Assembly: GCA_904063045.1 (NCBI GenBank)
Contig: CAJFCJ010000006.1
Location: 2,098,946 to 2,162,945 of the forward strand
Length of the DNA stretch: 64,000 nucleotides
DNA from: Dimorphilus gyrociliatus
Taxonomy: Eukaryota; Annelida; Polychaeta; Dinophilidae
Direction: 5' to 3'
How positions within the stretch are numbered: the stretch's first letter is position 1; the number at the start of each line of letters is the position of its first letter. Shown in pieces: positions 11,696-24,063 of this stretch. The translations under genes were made by a program, and so were the position numbers. A model generated the notes under the pieces. It saw nothing but the letters and a program-made list of their open reading frames with translations, had not been told where the DNA came from and searched no databases.

Positions 11696-11922
11696 CGCTT
11701 TAAGAGAGAGAAAATCAATTGTTTTTGGCCCATTTCTTGGAAATTTTTAAAAATTCAACTTCCTTTTAGGAAGTAAAATAATTAATAATTGAAAGGAAAT
11801 GAAAGGTTGAAAATTAATTATTAAATATTTTCTTTAGATGTTGTAAAGAAATTGATTTGAAAATTTTTTTATTCTTTTTTAAATTGAGACATAAATTTAT
11901 TTAATGGCAATTAAATATTTAA

Positions 11923-13548
11923 TTATTTCTTCTTTGCTTTCAAATCTGAACAAATAGCCAGAATACTTTCAATCATTTCAATTCGAACAATTCCGGCTTG
12001 TAGAAATTCTTTTCTAGAGTTCATTTGTTCAGTTGCATTACAATTTTGTATTTCTAATTGATAATGAGCTTTTGCCAAATCGATAGACTTTTCTAAGGGT
12101 TTTAAAAAGTTCTTTTCCACGTAGTCTGCTTTTTCTATTATTCCAGTCTCATTTCTTTTGTCAACTGATATAAGATATCTAAACAAAGATAAGGCGTCCA
12201 AAAGAAATTCAGCATTGTCCAGTATATCTTTTTCAACGTTGAAAAGAAATATATCATTGAATAGTTTGTCCAAATGCTCTCCTTTTAAATATTCGTTCTC
12301 CTTTTTAAAAGTCATATTTTCTTGTAGACTATTCTTTAATAATATAATCCCGTAGCCTTTAACTGCTTGGTGACTATGATTAATAATTCTTTCGAAGAAG
12401 ATGTATTTGCTTTCGTTCGATAAGACTTTAATGAGCTCTGGCACTATTTTGGATGCATACCTTCTCAAATCTATATTGGGACACCTTAATAGGATCTGAT
12501 AGATAGCTTCCAGTGTCTTATTAAGCTTTTTAATTCCTTGATAAGACGTAGAATCTTCTTGCATTGTCGAAAACATGTGTATAGCAATATTAATGCCTTT
12601 TTTAACTATAATTTCACTAGTATCCTTCAATAGTCTAATAGATGAATTCAAAAAAGAGCCTGTTACAAAATCAGCCCTATAAATGAGGGGTATTGCTAAA
12701 TTTACGCCTTCTATTGTCGCTAAAAATGGAATCATAGAAATTCCTATCTCTGGAATAGGTTCTTCGACGTCTAATAAATCAGTATCCATATTCTCTAAAT
12801 CATTTGTATTTAATGATGATCTTTGATGCTCTATTTGTTTCTTTCGAAACATAATGAACTGATTCCTATCCTCTAACTTCTCAATTGTACTAATAGCATC
12901 TCTAGAACAGCAAGAAAGAATATCGCCTAGCTTCTGATAGATTTTGATGAGAGAATCATCAGACAATGTGACATCAATATTCGATAGAGGATGTGCCAAA
13001 ACTTTAACAACAAACAAAAGTATCTCCTCCAATTGTTTATTATTTTTGTCCCGATACTCCTTTGTACTGGCATCAGTTACTGCAATTTGTCGAGCGAAAG
13101 GATAGACGAAATCCAAAGCTATATTTAATCTTTCAAAAATTCTATGTAAATCCTGGTCTTTATCACCAATTGTTATTGATTTAATATGAGCATTTAGGAC
13201 ACTAAGCACTAAACCAAGAGAATAACCCTTCTTAGATGATAAATTATCAAGACATTTAGATATTGGTTTTAACAAAAGCTTAAATCGAAAGTCGCATATA
13301 AATTTGTCGAACTGTTCCATAAATACAATCAGTAAATCTTTTGCAGATGTAGCTACTTCGGTTATGGTGAGCATTACGTGTTCGATACATTTACTCCTAG
13401 CTTCGCTTTCTTCTGATAATAATTCACATAATTGGGGTATAAAATCCCAATATTGTTGTTTAAGGTTAGATCGAATAGAATTAATCGTTAATAATTCTTC
13501 CAAGTCACTCAAATTTCCCTCTTTTATTAGATTAATTAATTCTGTCAT
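11923..13548 (-). CDS. GLMN: Glomulin-like, CRL ubiquitin ligase inhibitor
   Basis: A single open frame of 541 codons with no intron, starting ATG ACA GAA at 13548. The longer upstream frame has only non-ATG starts. Recognised by collinear similarity to vertebrate glomulin: KKGYSLGLVLSVLN early, PLSN mid, ERIINHSHQAVKGYGI, and near the C-terminus VEKNFLKPLEKSIDLAKAHY followed by a conserved final helix. The fold is HEAT-like repeats. Glomulin binds the RBX1 RING and blocks E2 recruitment to cullin-RING ligases, and in vertebrates it acts in vascular smooth muscle. It is expected in the cytosol. It is unusual among its neighbours in being intronless. Human GLMN is 594 aa, so this is slightly short. 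Confidence 0.85.
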   Translation of the reverse strand: MTELINLIKEGNLSDLEELLTINSIRSNLKQQYWDFIPQLCELLSEESEARSKCIEHVMLTITEVATSAKDLLIVFMEQFDKFICDFRFKLLLKPISKCLDNLSSKKGYSLGLVLSVLNAHIKSITIGDKDQDLHRIFERLNIALDFVYPFARQIAVTDASTKEYRDKNNKQLEEILLFVVKVLAHPLSNIDVTLSDDSLIKIYQKLGDILSCCSRDAISTIEKLEDRNQFIMFRKKQIEHQRSSLNTNDLENMDTDLLDVEEPIPEIGISMIPFLATIEGVNLAIPLIYRADFVTGSFLNSSIRLLKDTSEIIVKKGINIAIHMFSTMQEDSTSYQGIKKLNKTLEAIYQILLRCPNIDLRRYASKIVPELIKVLSNESKYIFFERIINHSHQAVKGYGIILLKNSLQENMTFKKENEYLKGEHLDKLFNDIFLFNVEKDILDNAEFLLDALSLFRYLISVDKRNETGIIEKADYVEKNFLKPLEKSIDLAKAHYQLEIQNCNATEQMNSRKEFLQAGIVRIEMIESILAICSDLKAKKK

Positions 13549-14021
13549 CCTGCAATACAAAATAATAATTGAACGTGTGCTTTCGAATGTTATTTTCTTA
13601 AATCTTAAACCGGGGTTCAAAAATAACGGAAAAAAGAAGTTGCAGCCGCAATCCAAACTAAAAAATAACCTAAATTAATTGTGAAATGCCTCAGAGTAAT
13701 ATTAATCTGCTCAATTTGAAATAATAAGAGATATATAGCTTTCGAGTAGTCAGAGTTTTGTCAGTAACGATAATAGGTTGCACTGCGCGGTTTCGTTTGG
13801 AAAAGCAGAATATTTTGCCGCATACTAGATATGTACCAAGATAATGATGAGTAATGTGTAGACTTTCTAGTGGCCATTTTGGAAATTCTGTAAAAGTATA
13901 AATAGTCTTGTGGCTGGCCCTACGTTTACTGTATGTTTGTTGTCGAGTATTTCTACTGCAGAGAATAAAAGGCGGTGAAGGTCTTTATCGCATGCTGCTT
14001 ATTATATGAAGAGTAGAAAAT
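13549..14021. promoter_or_regulatory. Divergent intergenic region, GLMN and PNPLA6/7
   Basis: 473 nt between head-to-head start codons. GGCCATTTTGG at about 13872 resembles a YY1 site. No coding sequence seen. Confidence 0.45.
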
Positions 14022-17000
14022 ATGGCAAATGTTACAGGCACACTAGCACATATATCTAACAACCTTTCGGCCATCGAACTGAGCATCGTAAGCAATTGTT
14101 TTGTTATTTACATGAAAAACTGACTTCAAAGCTATTGATTTCATGGTAAAAATCTAGATGTCCCCCTTTTTGGTCGCTAAATAGTTATTGATCTCAAAGA
14201 TTAGTTTATGTAAAAGCTGTTAAACGCATACTTTGAATATTTAACCTAACAGCAATTTTTCTAGAATACTAATTCAAGTATACTTCCTTACAGAATATTT
14301 TTGTCAGTATTGGAATTGGTGCATTTACATTATTTTTAATCACTTATTACTGCCTAAGTCGGAAAGTTAAGGTGCAAATTGTTCACGAAGGTTTACGTAT
14401 ACCCCGTCTCTCAGTGTCAACTCGTCCAACAAAACCTCGATTTCGCAAGAGGGATAAAGTTTTATTTTACGGGCGAAAGGTTCTACGAAAAGTGAAGAAC
14501 ACAGTAGCAGAGGAGCATCATAAACGTGCTAGAACCGTAATCAACAAGTTAGCCAAGCGACTCCTCAAGCCACATCAATCTAAAGAGCATGAAATTTTGA
14601 ATTTACAAAGGCCTCCGCCTTCATTTTTCGGTGATGATGACTTTAGTCAAGTGGGACCTAATTCCGATTCATCCGGAGTTCCTCCTGAGTTACTATATCT
14701 GCTACGATCTGTGAGAGTGTTGGGTCATTTCGAAAAACCTCTTTTCCTTGAATTATGTCGCCATGTAAAAACTATATCGCTTTTAGCATCCCAAAAAATA
14801 GAATATTTGCATCCTGATATATATATTGTGCAGAGTGGAAAATTAAGAATACTAATTACAGATACAGATGGCTGTGAGCATTCTGTCAAAGATACTGAAC
14901 CTGGTCAGAGTGTTCATAGTTTGTTGAGTCTTTTAGATGCATTACTGGGGCATACAGTGACAGCAAAGATAAATGTTAGCGCGGTTGCTATAACTGACAC
15001 GATTGTTTTCCATATTCCAGCTTCAGCTTTCGCTGATATACTTATGGGATTTCCTGAATCTCTAGTTAGAGTAGTTCAAGTGATGATGTTGAGATTACAA
15101 AGAGTAACTTATGGTGTATTGCATAATCAATTAGCTCTGACAGCCGAATTAACCCAAAACGATCAAGCAGTAAGTCACGATTTAGAAGAAGAAAGAAAGA
15201 AAAATAAAAAGATGTCCTTGAGGAGAACTTCTCATCCTCCTGAAGCCACACCTTCCGATTTTGAGGTAGCTATGGAGACAGCTCGTGTGGAAAGTATTCA
15301 AGGTCCAGCGTCACCAAGTAAAGTCAGGAGTAGAAGTCATCATCCGATTCATTCTCAAAGTATCACACCACAAACCGCAGAAATGCATATGGCAAGGGTG
15401 TTAGGAGTAGACGATGAAAACTTGCTAGCTGGTAGAGTTCACATAAGGAAGATTCAGCCTGGAGAAGAATTGCTCAGGCAAGGAGAAACAGATTGCTTTT
15501 TGGGGGTTGTGCTTGTTGGAACTCTTCACGTTCTTCAAAAAGAACCAGATTCAGGAAACGAAATACATATTCATTACTTAAGAACTGGTGAATTAATAGG
15601 CTCTCTCGCCGTGTTGACTGGTGAACCTTCCTTATTCACCATACGAAATAAGCTTCATACTGAAAATGAAGTACTCGTCGGAGTACTCTTGAAGGCTCAT
15701 TTTTATTCTATTATGCGTGAAAGACCAAAAGTTGTCTTACATTCTGCTCTAGCAGTGGCAAGAAGAATGTCATCTTTCGTCAGACATATAGATTTTGCTT
15801 TAGATTGGGATTGCATTGAATCGGGTCACAGATTATTCGCATCAGGAGATCCAGCTGACAGTATTTATTTAATACTGAGTGGACGTTTAAGAGGTGTTAC
15901 AGAAAAGAAACATGGTGAATCAGTTGTCTTAGGAGAGTATGGTAGAGGAGAAGTTGTTGGTGCTCTTGAGGTTCTAACCCATCATCCTAGGCAGTCCGGC
16001 CTGATGGCTGTAAGAGATACTGAAGTGGCCAGAGTACCCTCGGATTTGCTGACATATATTAAGAGGCGCTATCCTCTGGTGGTTTCAAGGCTTATTCACT
16101 TATTAGGACGCAAGATGTTTTCTTCCAATCCAACCTTTCCCTCCACTCTTCATCACCAACCGACGAATATAGCAACCGTTGCTGTGTTGCCTGCTGCTTC
16201 CAATGTACCCTTATCAAACTTTTGTCTTGAGCTCGAACATGCTCTGTCCGCAATTGGATCAACTTTGAGACTAACTTCCGAATGTATTCAAAATCGATTA
16301 GGGACCGCTGCCCTAGATCCTGTAAACTACTTGAGATTAGCTTCCTGGCTAGGTCAACAAGAAGACAATCACAAAATTGTCATTTATCAGTGCGATTCGA
16401 AAATGAGTGCATGGACTACACGCTGTATACGGCAAGCAGACGTAATATTAATTGTTGCTTTATACTCTTCAACACCCACTGTTGGCGATTTGGAGATGAA
16501 AGTTGACAATATGAGCGTCAGAGCTCATAAAGAATTAGTTCTGCTGCATGCCGAAGACTCGCCAGATTTGCCTAATAATACAGCAGCATGGCTTAATGCG
16601 CGTGGATGGTGTACAGCACATCATCACGTTCGCTGTCCTTCTAGAGTATTAAAAAACTATTCATCATCGAAATTAAATGCAATATATCGAAGACTTTTTG
16701 ATAAAAGTCCTGACAAGCTAAGTGACTGTTCCCGATTGGCTAGATTACTGACAGGAACTAGTGTCGGGTTAGTTTTAGGCGGAGGTGGTGCTAGAGGTTT
16801 AGCTCACGTTGGACTTCTTAAAGCCCTATGTGAAGCCGGTGTTCCCATTGACATGGTGGGTGGAACTAGTATTGGTGCTCTTATGGGAGCTCTTTGGTGT
16901 CTGCATACCGATGTCACAAAATTTACTCAAGCTGCAAGAGAATGGTCAAAATCTATGACATCTAAACCGAAATTACTGTATGACTTGACTTATCCTGCGA

Positions 17001-18102
17001 CTGCTTTAATGACAGGATCAGTTTTTAATACTGGTTTGTAGACGATATTATTTAAACGACTAAATTATACTTAGCTTTTTTCAGGTATTAAAAGCGTTAT
17101 ACCTGAAGATAAGTCCATAGAAGATCTTTGGATACCATATTTTACAATAACAACTGATGTTACTGCCTCTGTACAAAGGATGCACACTTCAGGTTCATTA
17201 TGGCGATATGTTAGGGCATCTATGTCTTTAGCTGGATATTTGCCTCCCTTGTGTGATCCAGTAGATGGACATCTATTATTAGATGGTGGATATGTGAATA
17301 ACGTACCTGCCGATGCAATGAAACAACTGGGTGCTGAAACTGTAATAGCAGTTGATGTAGGCTCGGAAGATAATAATGACTTGGCAAATTATGGTGACGA
17401 ATTATCTGGATGGTGGGCTCTTTGGCAAAGAATAAGGGGCAGCCGCTGTATTCTTAATATGGCTGAGCTGCAGTCTCGTTTAGCATACGTTTCTTGTGTT
17501 AGACAATTAGAGCAAGTAAAGAGTGGCAGTATGCCTGGTGTTCATTACGTGAGACCACCAATTAATAGGTAATTTAACAATTATTATGGTCATTTTTTTC
17601 AAATTCTTTAATAACTTTTAGATATTCTACCCTACAATTTGGTTCTTTTGATGAAATTTTCGATGTTGGCTACGCTCATGGAAAGGCGCTGTTTCACACC
17701 AGCCTCATAGATGAACTCTTCCGTAGAGAGTTTCAGCCGTTCTCTGCTGTATCTCAGAATACTATCTCGCCAAAAGAAGAAGACTTTATTGATCTGGCAG
17801 AACTGATATCTAAAATTGATGAACCTTATAGAGTACCGTCTACAGCAAGTCTTTTGAGTCTTGCTCCTTCTGAGAGTTGTTCGGAAGATGAATGTAGTTT
17901 GATAGCCGAAGAGGAGAGAAACTCTGAAACAGATACCGGTTTTCATGCTTCCGATCATGCTGACGAAAATGACGAACTTCGAACTCCTCCTGAAGGGGAT
18001 CCGAGTCCAGAAGAAATGACTACAGTAACTTCAATGACCGGCTCTTTAATATCGACATCTGATTCAACTATGCTACGACAAAGGCAGGTAGATGGTACAT
18101 AA
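14022..18102 (+). CDS. PNPLA6: Neuropathy target esterase-type lysophospholipase (PNPLA6/7)
   Basis: Exons 14022-14087, 14294-17033, 17085-17568, 17622-18102; 1256 aa, in family range. An ER-anchored serine hydrolase that deacylates phosphatidylcholine and lysophosphatidylcholine. Order: luminal N-terminus MANVTGTL; one membrane helix (about residues 23-43, spanning the exon 1/2 junction); three cyclic-nucleotide-binding-like domains (about 130-250, 395-515, 525-640); and the patatin domain (about 845-1015). The patatin domain has the oxyanion motif [14 protein letters not shown], the nucleophile GTSIG (Ser about 881) and the catalytic Asp in DGG (about 1002). The C-terminal 100 residues are acidic and Ser-rich. 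Exon 2, 2.7 kb, is exceptionally long. It is orthologous to Drosophila swiss cheese and one of two vertebrate paralogues; which one is not separable. Confidence 0.97.
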
Positions 18103-18277
18103 AGACTAAAGTTATGATAAATCGAATTTGGCTTTATTTTTCTCGTCAAGAATTGATATATTTAACTGCTTTAGCATGGAAGCGAAAGTGTTGCCAAGAT
18201 GTTTCTAAAAGAGGATAAATAGTCAAAAATGTGAAAAAATATAAATTGAATACATTCTTATATTTTGACGAAAGAGT

Positions 18278-18283
18278 AATAAA
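18278..18283 (+). terminator. Candidate poly(A) signal for PNPLA6/7
   Basis: AATAAA 176 nt after the stop at 18102, in the 507-nt gap before the next plus-strand gene. Nothing else is recognised in 18103-18609. Confidence 0.4.
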
Positions 18284-18609
18284 TTATCCCTTCGTTGTAT
18301 CCAATTTAGAGAAACGGTAGATTTTCCCTCCAAAATTTCCGGAAGTCATTAATTCGTTAATCTTCCGGTTACAAACGTTTACCTTATTGCATTTATCAAG
18401 TCTCTTTCAATATCTCCTTAATAGTTTTCGCAAAGACAAGGTAATAATTATTTTAACATCATCATTGATAATACATTAATAAAGCTCTTTAAGTTACTAT
18501 TACAGAGCAAAATTTGTTGAATACGTTTAAATTATAAATTATTTTCGTGCGGCTTTTTCATTTCGTAATAATTGTCAAATGCTTAAACATTTTTAAACAG
18601 CAGAGAAAA

Positions 18610-19323
18610 ATGAATGGAGAAAACGATATGGTATATCCGAGTATAGCTCAGCTATCAGATGATGACTTATTCAAATGCTTGAGAACTGCAGGTTTTAATA
18701 TTGGACCGGTTATTGGTTAGTTGTGATGTGGGCGATGATATTTGCAAATATAACTTAACCGTCGTTTTATTTGCAGAAACAACAAGATTTGTGTATGAAA
18801 AGAAACTGACGTCCTACTTGATTAAAGAAAAAGCAGGAGATGATGTTGTTATAAATCCTTCTGCGTAAGTATCCACGACTACTAAAGAGCAGATCTTCTA
18901 CTAAACAATAAATGTACACTTTACAGGGTGCTCTCTTGGTGTGCGTCAAACTCAAGGTAAGTTAGTCAATCAAAACTCGCATATTGGTAATACTAAATGA
19001 ATATTTATCTATCTGACAGTCCTATAAAAGAACAAATTGAGACGTCAACCATACGCCAAAGGAAGACTTCTCCACAACCCTCCCCACAAAGATCTGAAGG
19101 GCCAGACGAAGATGCCCAAATGTATGGGGAAGAAAGTGTCAGTTTTCCATCAGCAGATTTACCTGAAACACCAAGCCCCAAAAAGCCAGTCATCGCTTCG
19201 CCTACATCCAGAAAATCCAGTTTTGCAACCAAAATGATAATTTTTGTCATAGTTGCAATTATGGTATTCGTTGGCCTATTAATTTTAAATATGGAATCTG
19301 CTCATTCGGAACCTGAATTTTGA
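18610..19323 (+). CDS. Emerin-like LEM-domain inner nuclear membrane protein
   Basis: Exons 18610-18715, 18777-18864, 18927-18956 (30 nt) and 19020-19323; 175 aa exactly in frame. The N-terminal LEM domain (about residues 10-50) reads QLSDDDLFKCLRTAGFN, IGPVIETTRFVYEKKL. The LEM fold binds the chromatin protein BAF. A Ser/Pro-rich linker follows, then one C-terminal membrane helix (MIIFVIVAIMVFVGLLIL, about 146-165) and a short tail. LEM plus a single C-terminal helix is the emerin architecture, smaller than human emerin (254 aa). LAP2- or LEMD1-type alternatives cannot be excluded. The tiny third exon encodes LSWCASNS and could be skipped only with a change within the linker. Confidence 0.88.
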
Positions 19324-19772
19324 AAACTAAAAAATGTGTTGAAAAACAATAATCTAAAATGATTGTATGTGTTTTTCATAATATTTTTAAATATCTTGAA
19401 AAGAACAACTCATTAAAGTTTGATTTTAAAACAAAAGCTTTCAACTATGAAAATACAATGAAAATTTATCCAACTATAGATATTTTTTCAAATAGGAGAT
19501 TTTAATTATTCAATTATTTAAATTAACATTAAACGATTAATTAACTAGTCATAATTTACTACAAAATGAATAAAACTCAATGAAACGTTTCATTCTGGAT
19601 GAAGAAATGTTTGTTGGTTTTTTTTAAAGCTGAACGATAAAAGACACAATTGAAAAAACATAAGGAGAAAGTGAAAAAAAGTCAGAGTTGTCTTCTTTTT
19701 TGTTTAATATCAATACCGGATTTTCGACTAAAATGGAGAGTCCGCAGCACTCTGTTATTAATAATATTACAA
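19324..19772. other. Intergenic between convergent genes
   Basis: AT-rich 3' flank of the LEM gene (+) and FHAD1 (-). No gene seen. Confidence 0.6.
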
Positions 19773-22700
19773 TTATAAATTGTATTTAATTATCTTGTTG
19801 GTATTTACCAAGTTAGATTCGAGATTAATTAATCTCTTTCTTGTATCAGCAAGATCTAGTTCTCTTGAAGATAATTCATTCTTGAGTGTATTTATTTCGT
19901 AATTCTTACGCTTAATCTTCTCTTCTACAGCCTTTTTCCTCTTCTCTTTCTGTTTGTTTAATTATTTCATTGGAAGAATAAAGGATAAGATGGGATAAGA
20001 GGGGCTTTTTATATTAATTACTAACCTTTCCTCTATAATCCGGAGGTTCGCAATTATGTTTCGGCCATCCGTTTTGTGATCCATCTTTCTTCTCCAAGTG
20101 GAACGTCTAAGAAAAAGATGGAAGAGGATGAAAAATTTTGAATTATTTGCAAATAATTAAGGAACAAACCTTCTTTTGTTTAATAGCAGAATTTAGTCGT
20201 TTTTCTTGTTCTAGTCTCTCTCTTGTTCTGTGTAGAGATTCTCTTAAGTATTCACTCTCTTCAGTTCTTGTACGAATATCTTTTGAAAGCGAATCAACCT
20301 GGGCTGTTTTAGACGAAGCTATAGTTTCTGCATTTCTTAGTTTGGATAAATCATTTTCGTAGCCTTGCAAAAGTTCATCCTTTCGTAAAAGTCTTTCCTT
20401 TAACACTTTAATACGGCTAGTAACTACTTCGCAAGCTCTCTCCCTTTCTTGTTGAAGACGCTGCCTCTCCTCTTTTGAAAGGTGACTCATTGATCGTAAA
20501 CCACCAATTTCATCCAACTCTAATGAGGATGCAACCCCTCGGAGTAGTGTCAGGTAAGTAGTTTCGCTAGCTTCTAAACTTTGTAGCGTTTCTCTATGCG
20601 CTGACCTCTCTAGGTCGGAGGCAGCTTGCATTTGTGGGGTAGGAGCAGCGATACCTCGTGCCCTATTCACCTGAGAAGCTAGAGTACTTGTATCAATTGT
20701 GGCTTCTGCTGGTTGACCAGCTCGCATTTCAGCCAGTTCTTTTTTGAGCATAACAACTTGTTGAAGAGCTTGATCATGAGTTGGAACTAGTGAAAATTTC
20801 AATTTAGCATTGTTAGATTAGCAAAAGGTTGAGAGGATTAGCAAACTTACTATTTGGACGAACTTGTTCTAAAGCCTTTATTCGGGCTCTTAATTCGGCT
20901 AGGGCTTCACGTTGTCTAACGATAGTCTGTTCGTGTCTTTCTCCTCTGCATTGAGCTCCAAGAGCGGAAAGGTGTTGAGAGATTTTTCCCTCTTCCTCAA
21001 TACTTTCTTTAGTTTTAGTAATGTGTTCTTTTTCAACTGCCAGCTTATCTTTCAACTGTACAATTTCATTTTGTTTGTCATTGTTGATAGTCTTAAACTT
21101 GGATAAGGCCGATTTACTCTTGGCCAATTCTCCTCTTAGATCATTAATATCGCTTGCTTGTTTGTCTATGATTTTTGACAATTGAACCATTTGCTGACGG
21201 AGTTGTATTAACTCAGATTCACTCTCCGTAACCTTTGACTTGTTCTTTTCCATCTCTCTCTTGTATTCTTCACTGAATTCTCCTAATTATTCAAGAGAAG
21301 AATGATTAATAAATTACAAGATATTCAGGCAAAATCGAAGTTATATTAAAAATATAATTTCTTTAGGATTAAGCTTTATCGATTAAGTATACCTTTTATA
21401 TCGGATAATCTTGCTTCAGAACTTGCCAAATCTCTTCTTAAACCCAGAACAATCTGTTGTTGATCGGTTAGTTGTTTCTTATATTCAGCGTTTTCCCTAA
21501 AATATTAAAGAGTATTAGAGTTGACTAGATATATAATAAATTGACAAATAACATACTTTCTTAAGCCGATAACTAATTGTTCCAATGATGAAAAATCAGT
21601 TGCCTGCTTCTGGATAACAACTTTAGGTTTTGGAGGTTCGACTGGCGGCCTATAAGTGGCTTTTGTTCTTAATTCCGTAACAGTTTGCTTATGCTGTTGC
21701 AGTTCAAGTTGCAATTGTTTTTTTGATTCTAAAGATTTTTTCAATTTCTCCTCCAATTGACAAATTGTTAGAGAATGTTGGCGAATTTGTTCCTTATAAG
21801 ATCCTATTGTTGATTCTAGCTTCTGTTCTCCTGTATTTTGTTCAATTCTGAATTTTTCTAGTTCTTCTAGTTTTTCGGTCTTTGAAATATCTAATTCTTT
21901 CATTAATTCGATCTTATTCGTTTCTAGGACTGATACTTTAGAATATAATTGTTCAGCTTCCTCTTTAATCGTTGAAATTTGTTGATTTTTCTCAGATATT
22001 CCCAATTTTAATTGTTCAATTATAATCTCCTTTTCAGCAAATTTAGCTGCATTATCGGCTGTCATGCTAGCGAGTTTTTCCTTCTGTTCATCAATGAATT
22101 GTTCGAATTTTTGTTCAAACTGCTCTTTATATGATATTTCTTTCCTTTCCAACTCTAATTTATTCACTTCAGTCATCTCTGTTCGAGTTTCTTCTATTCT
22201 CTTTTTCATTTCCTCTAGGTGTTTAGTTTCAATTTCATCTAATCTTGTTTGTAGACGTTCCTTATCGACTCTGGCAGCTTCCCAAGTGTCGCTTAGACTG
22301 ACTATATGCTTTGCGTGAGCTATATATTAGAAAAAAAAGAGAGAACAACAATTAACCTCAATCAAGTTAACTATATAAAGACTATAACTTACAATCTTCA
22401 GATATTCTAGTATTTATTCCACAAACTTCCAAGCTAGATTCAATATCTCCTTGCCAATCGGAAACAGTCTGGAGAAGATTTATAACTTCTTCTTTTATCC
22501 CTTTAAGTTCATCACAAACACTTATGGTCTTTAATAATTCGATTCTATTCTTGATATTATTCGAAAGTACTCCTTTACTTTTCAGATGTTCCTAAATGAT
22601 TTCAATATTTAGAAAAAAAAATCAACATCTTAAAACAAAATAGTAATTTTTTTGTTGTTGCTTTTTTCATCCTCAAAGTATAGAAAAAGAGGAGAATAGA

Positions 22701-24031
22701 AAAAAAAAGGAAACGGAAAGAGACAAAAATATAATACGTTTATAAATTTCTACGATTTTTCTTATTTCTTTATATTTCAATGTATAAGAAATATTAATAA
22801 TAAATTGTAATAAATAAACTAAAAGTTCTTTTTTTTTTAATACAAAACTTATGAATAATGAGAAATAAAAGCAAACAATTAAAAACATTTATTGTCAGTT
22901 TGTTTGTTTATTTATTTGTTTGTTTTGTTTGTTTCGTTTAATTTACTTTCATTTCTCTATCACTTTTTATTGTATTTTTGTTTTTTCTACTAAAAGGAAA
23001 AGTAATAAAAATAATAAAAATAGAAGATCGAATCAGCTTAGCGTGCGCGAAGAATGACGAATGAATATACATAAATAAATTAATATACAGTATATATATA
23101 TATATATACAGTATACATATATATAACTATATATATATACATATGTATACGTAAAAAAAGAAAAGAAAGAGAAAGAAAGAAAGAGAGTCATTAAGATCTT
23201 CTTTAAGCATAACAAAAGTTTTTGTTTGTATTACAGATCTAACAAAGATATTGCATAATGATAAGAGTCCAATAAAAAAAGTATCTCTCAACGATTCTGT
23301 TTCAGAGAGAGACAGAGGGTAACCGAGTTTATATCTCTACGTGTTTAACTGCAAAGAGGCCAACCAATTTTTGAAGACCCGCCCAATATTTTTGGTCCTG
23401 TGGGCGTGGCCTATTTCTTTGAAGCCCCGCCCTGTAAAATAGACCAAACGGGCGTGTCACTTAGGTAATATTTTGTTCATCTTATATAAATGATTTTTGC
23501 ATAGCTTTATTTTTGTTCTAAAGTGAATTTATCCCATTATATAGAAATAAGCACTTGTTTGAATGTGTTTACTTCAAAAGCTGATTAATTCAACCTTTGC
23601 AATAAGATATCCGATTATTGCAAAGGCTAATACTACTCATATTATTTTAGCTTTAGGTCACAAGGAGTTACTTCCATTTTTTTTTCTATTTTTACCTTTC
23701 TTATAACTGATTAAAAAAAATAGGGTTCTCTCTAGGGATCACGTGACCAAAAACTAAAAATAAGGAGCATATAAGGGTCTTTCTAGCGATTAAAATATTT
23801 CTAGGATTTCACTTTTAATTAAAAAAAAATGTTTATAAAAAATGAAAATAAATGATATGATTATTAAGAAATTTTGTCTACATACCGTTGTCTCGGCTAA
23901 AGAAGATCTAATTTTCCTTGCAGAATCGGCTTCTACCTTCTTAGATGTTGCATGCGATGATAATTGCTCTTTCTGATCAGTTATCTTTTTAGTCAAATCA
24001 GTTCTTTCGTCGATCAGCTATATAAATTTAT

Positions 24032-24063
<32 letters not shown>

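Noticed and set aside
13304-13678. Plus-strand open frame over the glomulin start
   Set aside because: Antisense shadow; the minus-strand frame carries the family similarity.
22673-23215. Minus-strand open frames in FHAD1 intron 9
   Set aside because: Low-complexity Phe/Leu/Ser/Tyr translations of poly-A and TA tracts, not joined in phase to neighbouring exons.
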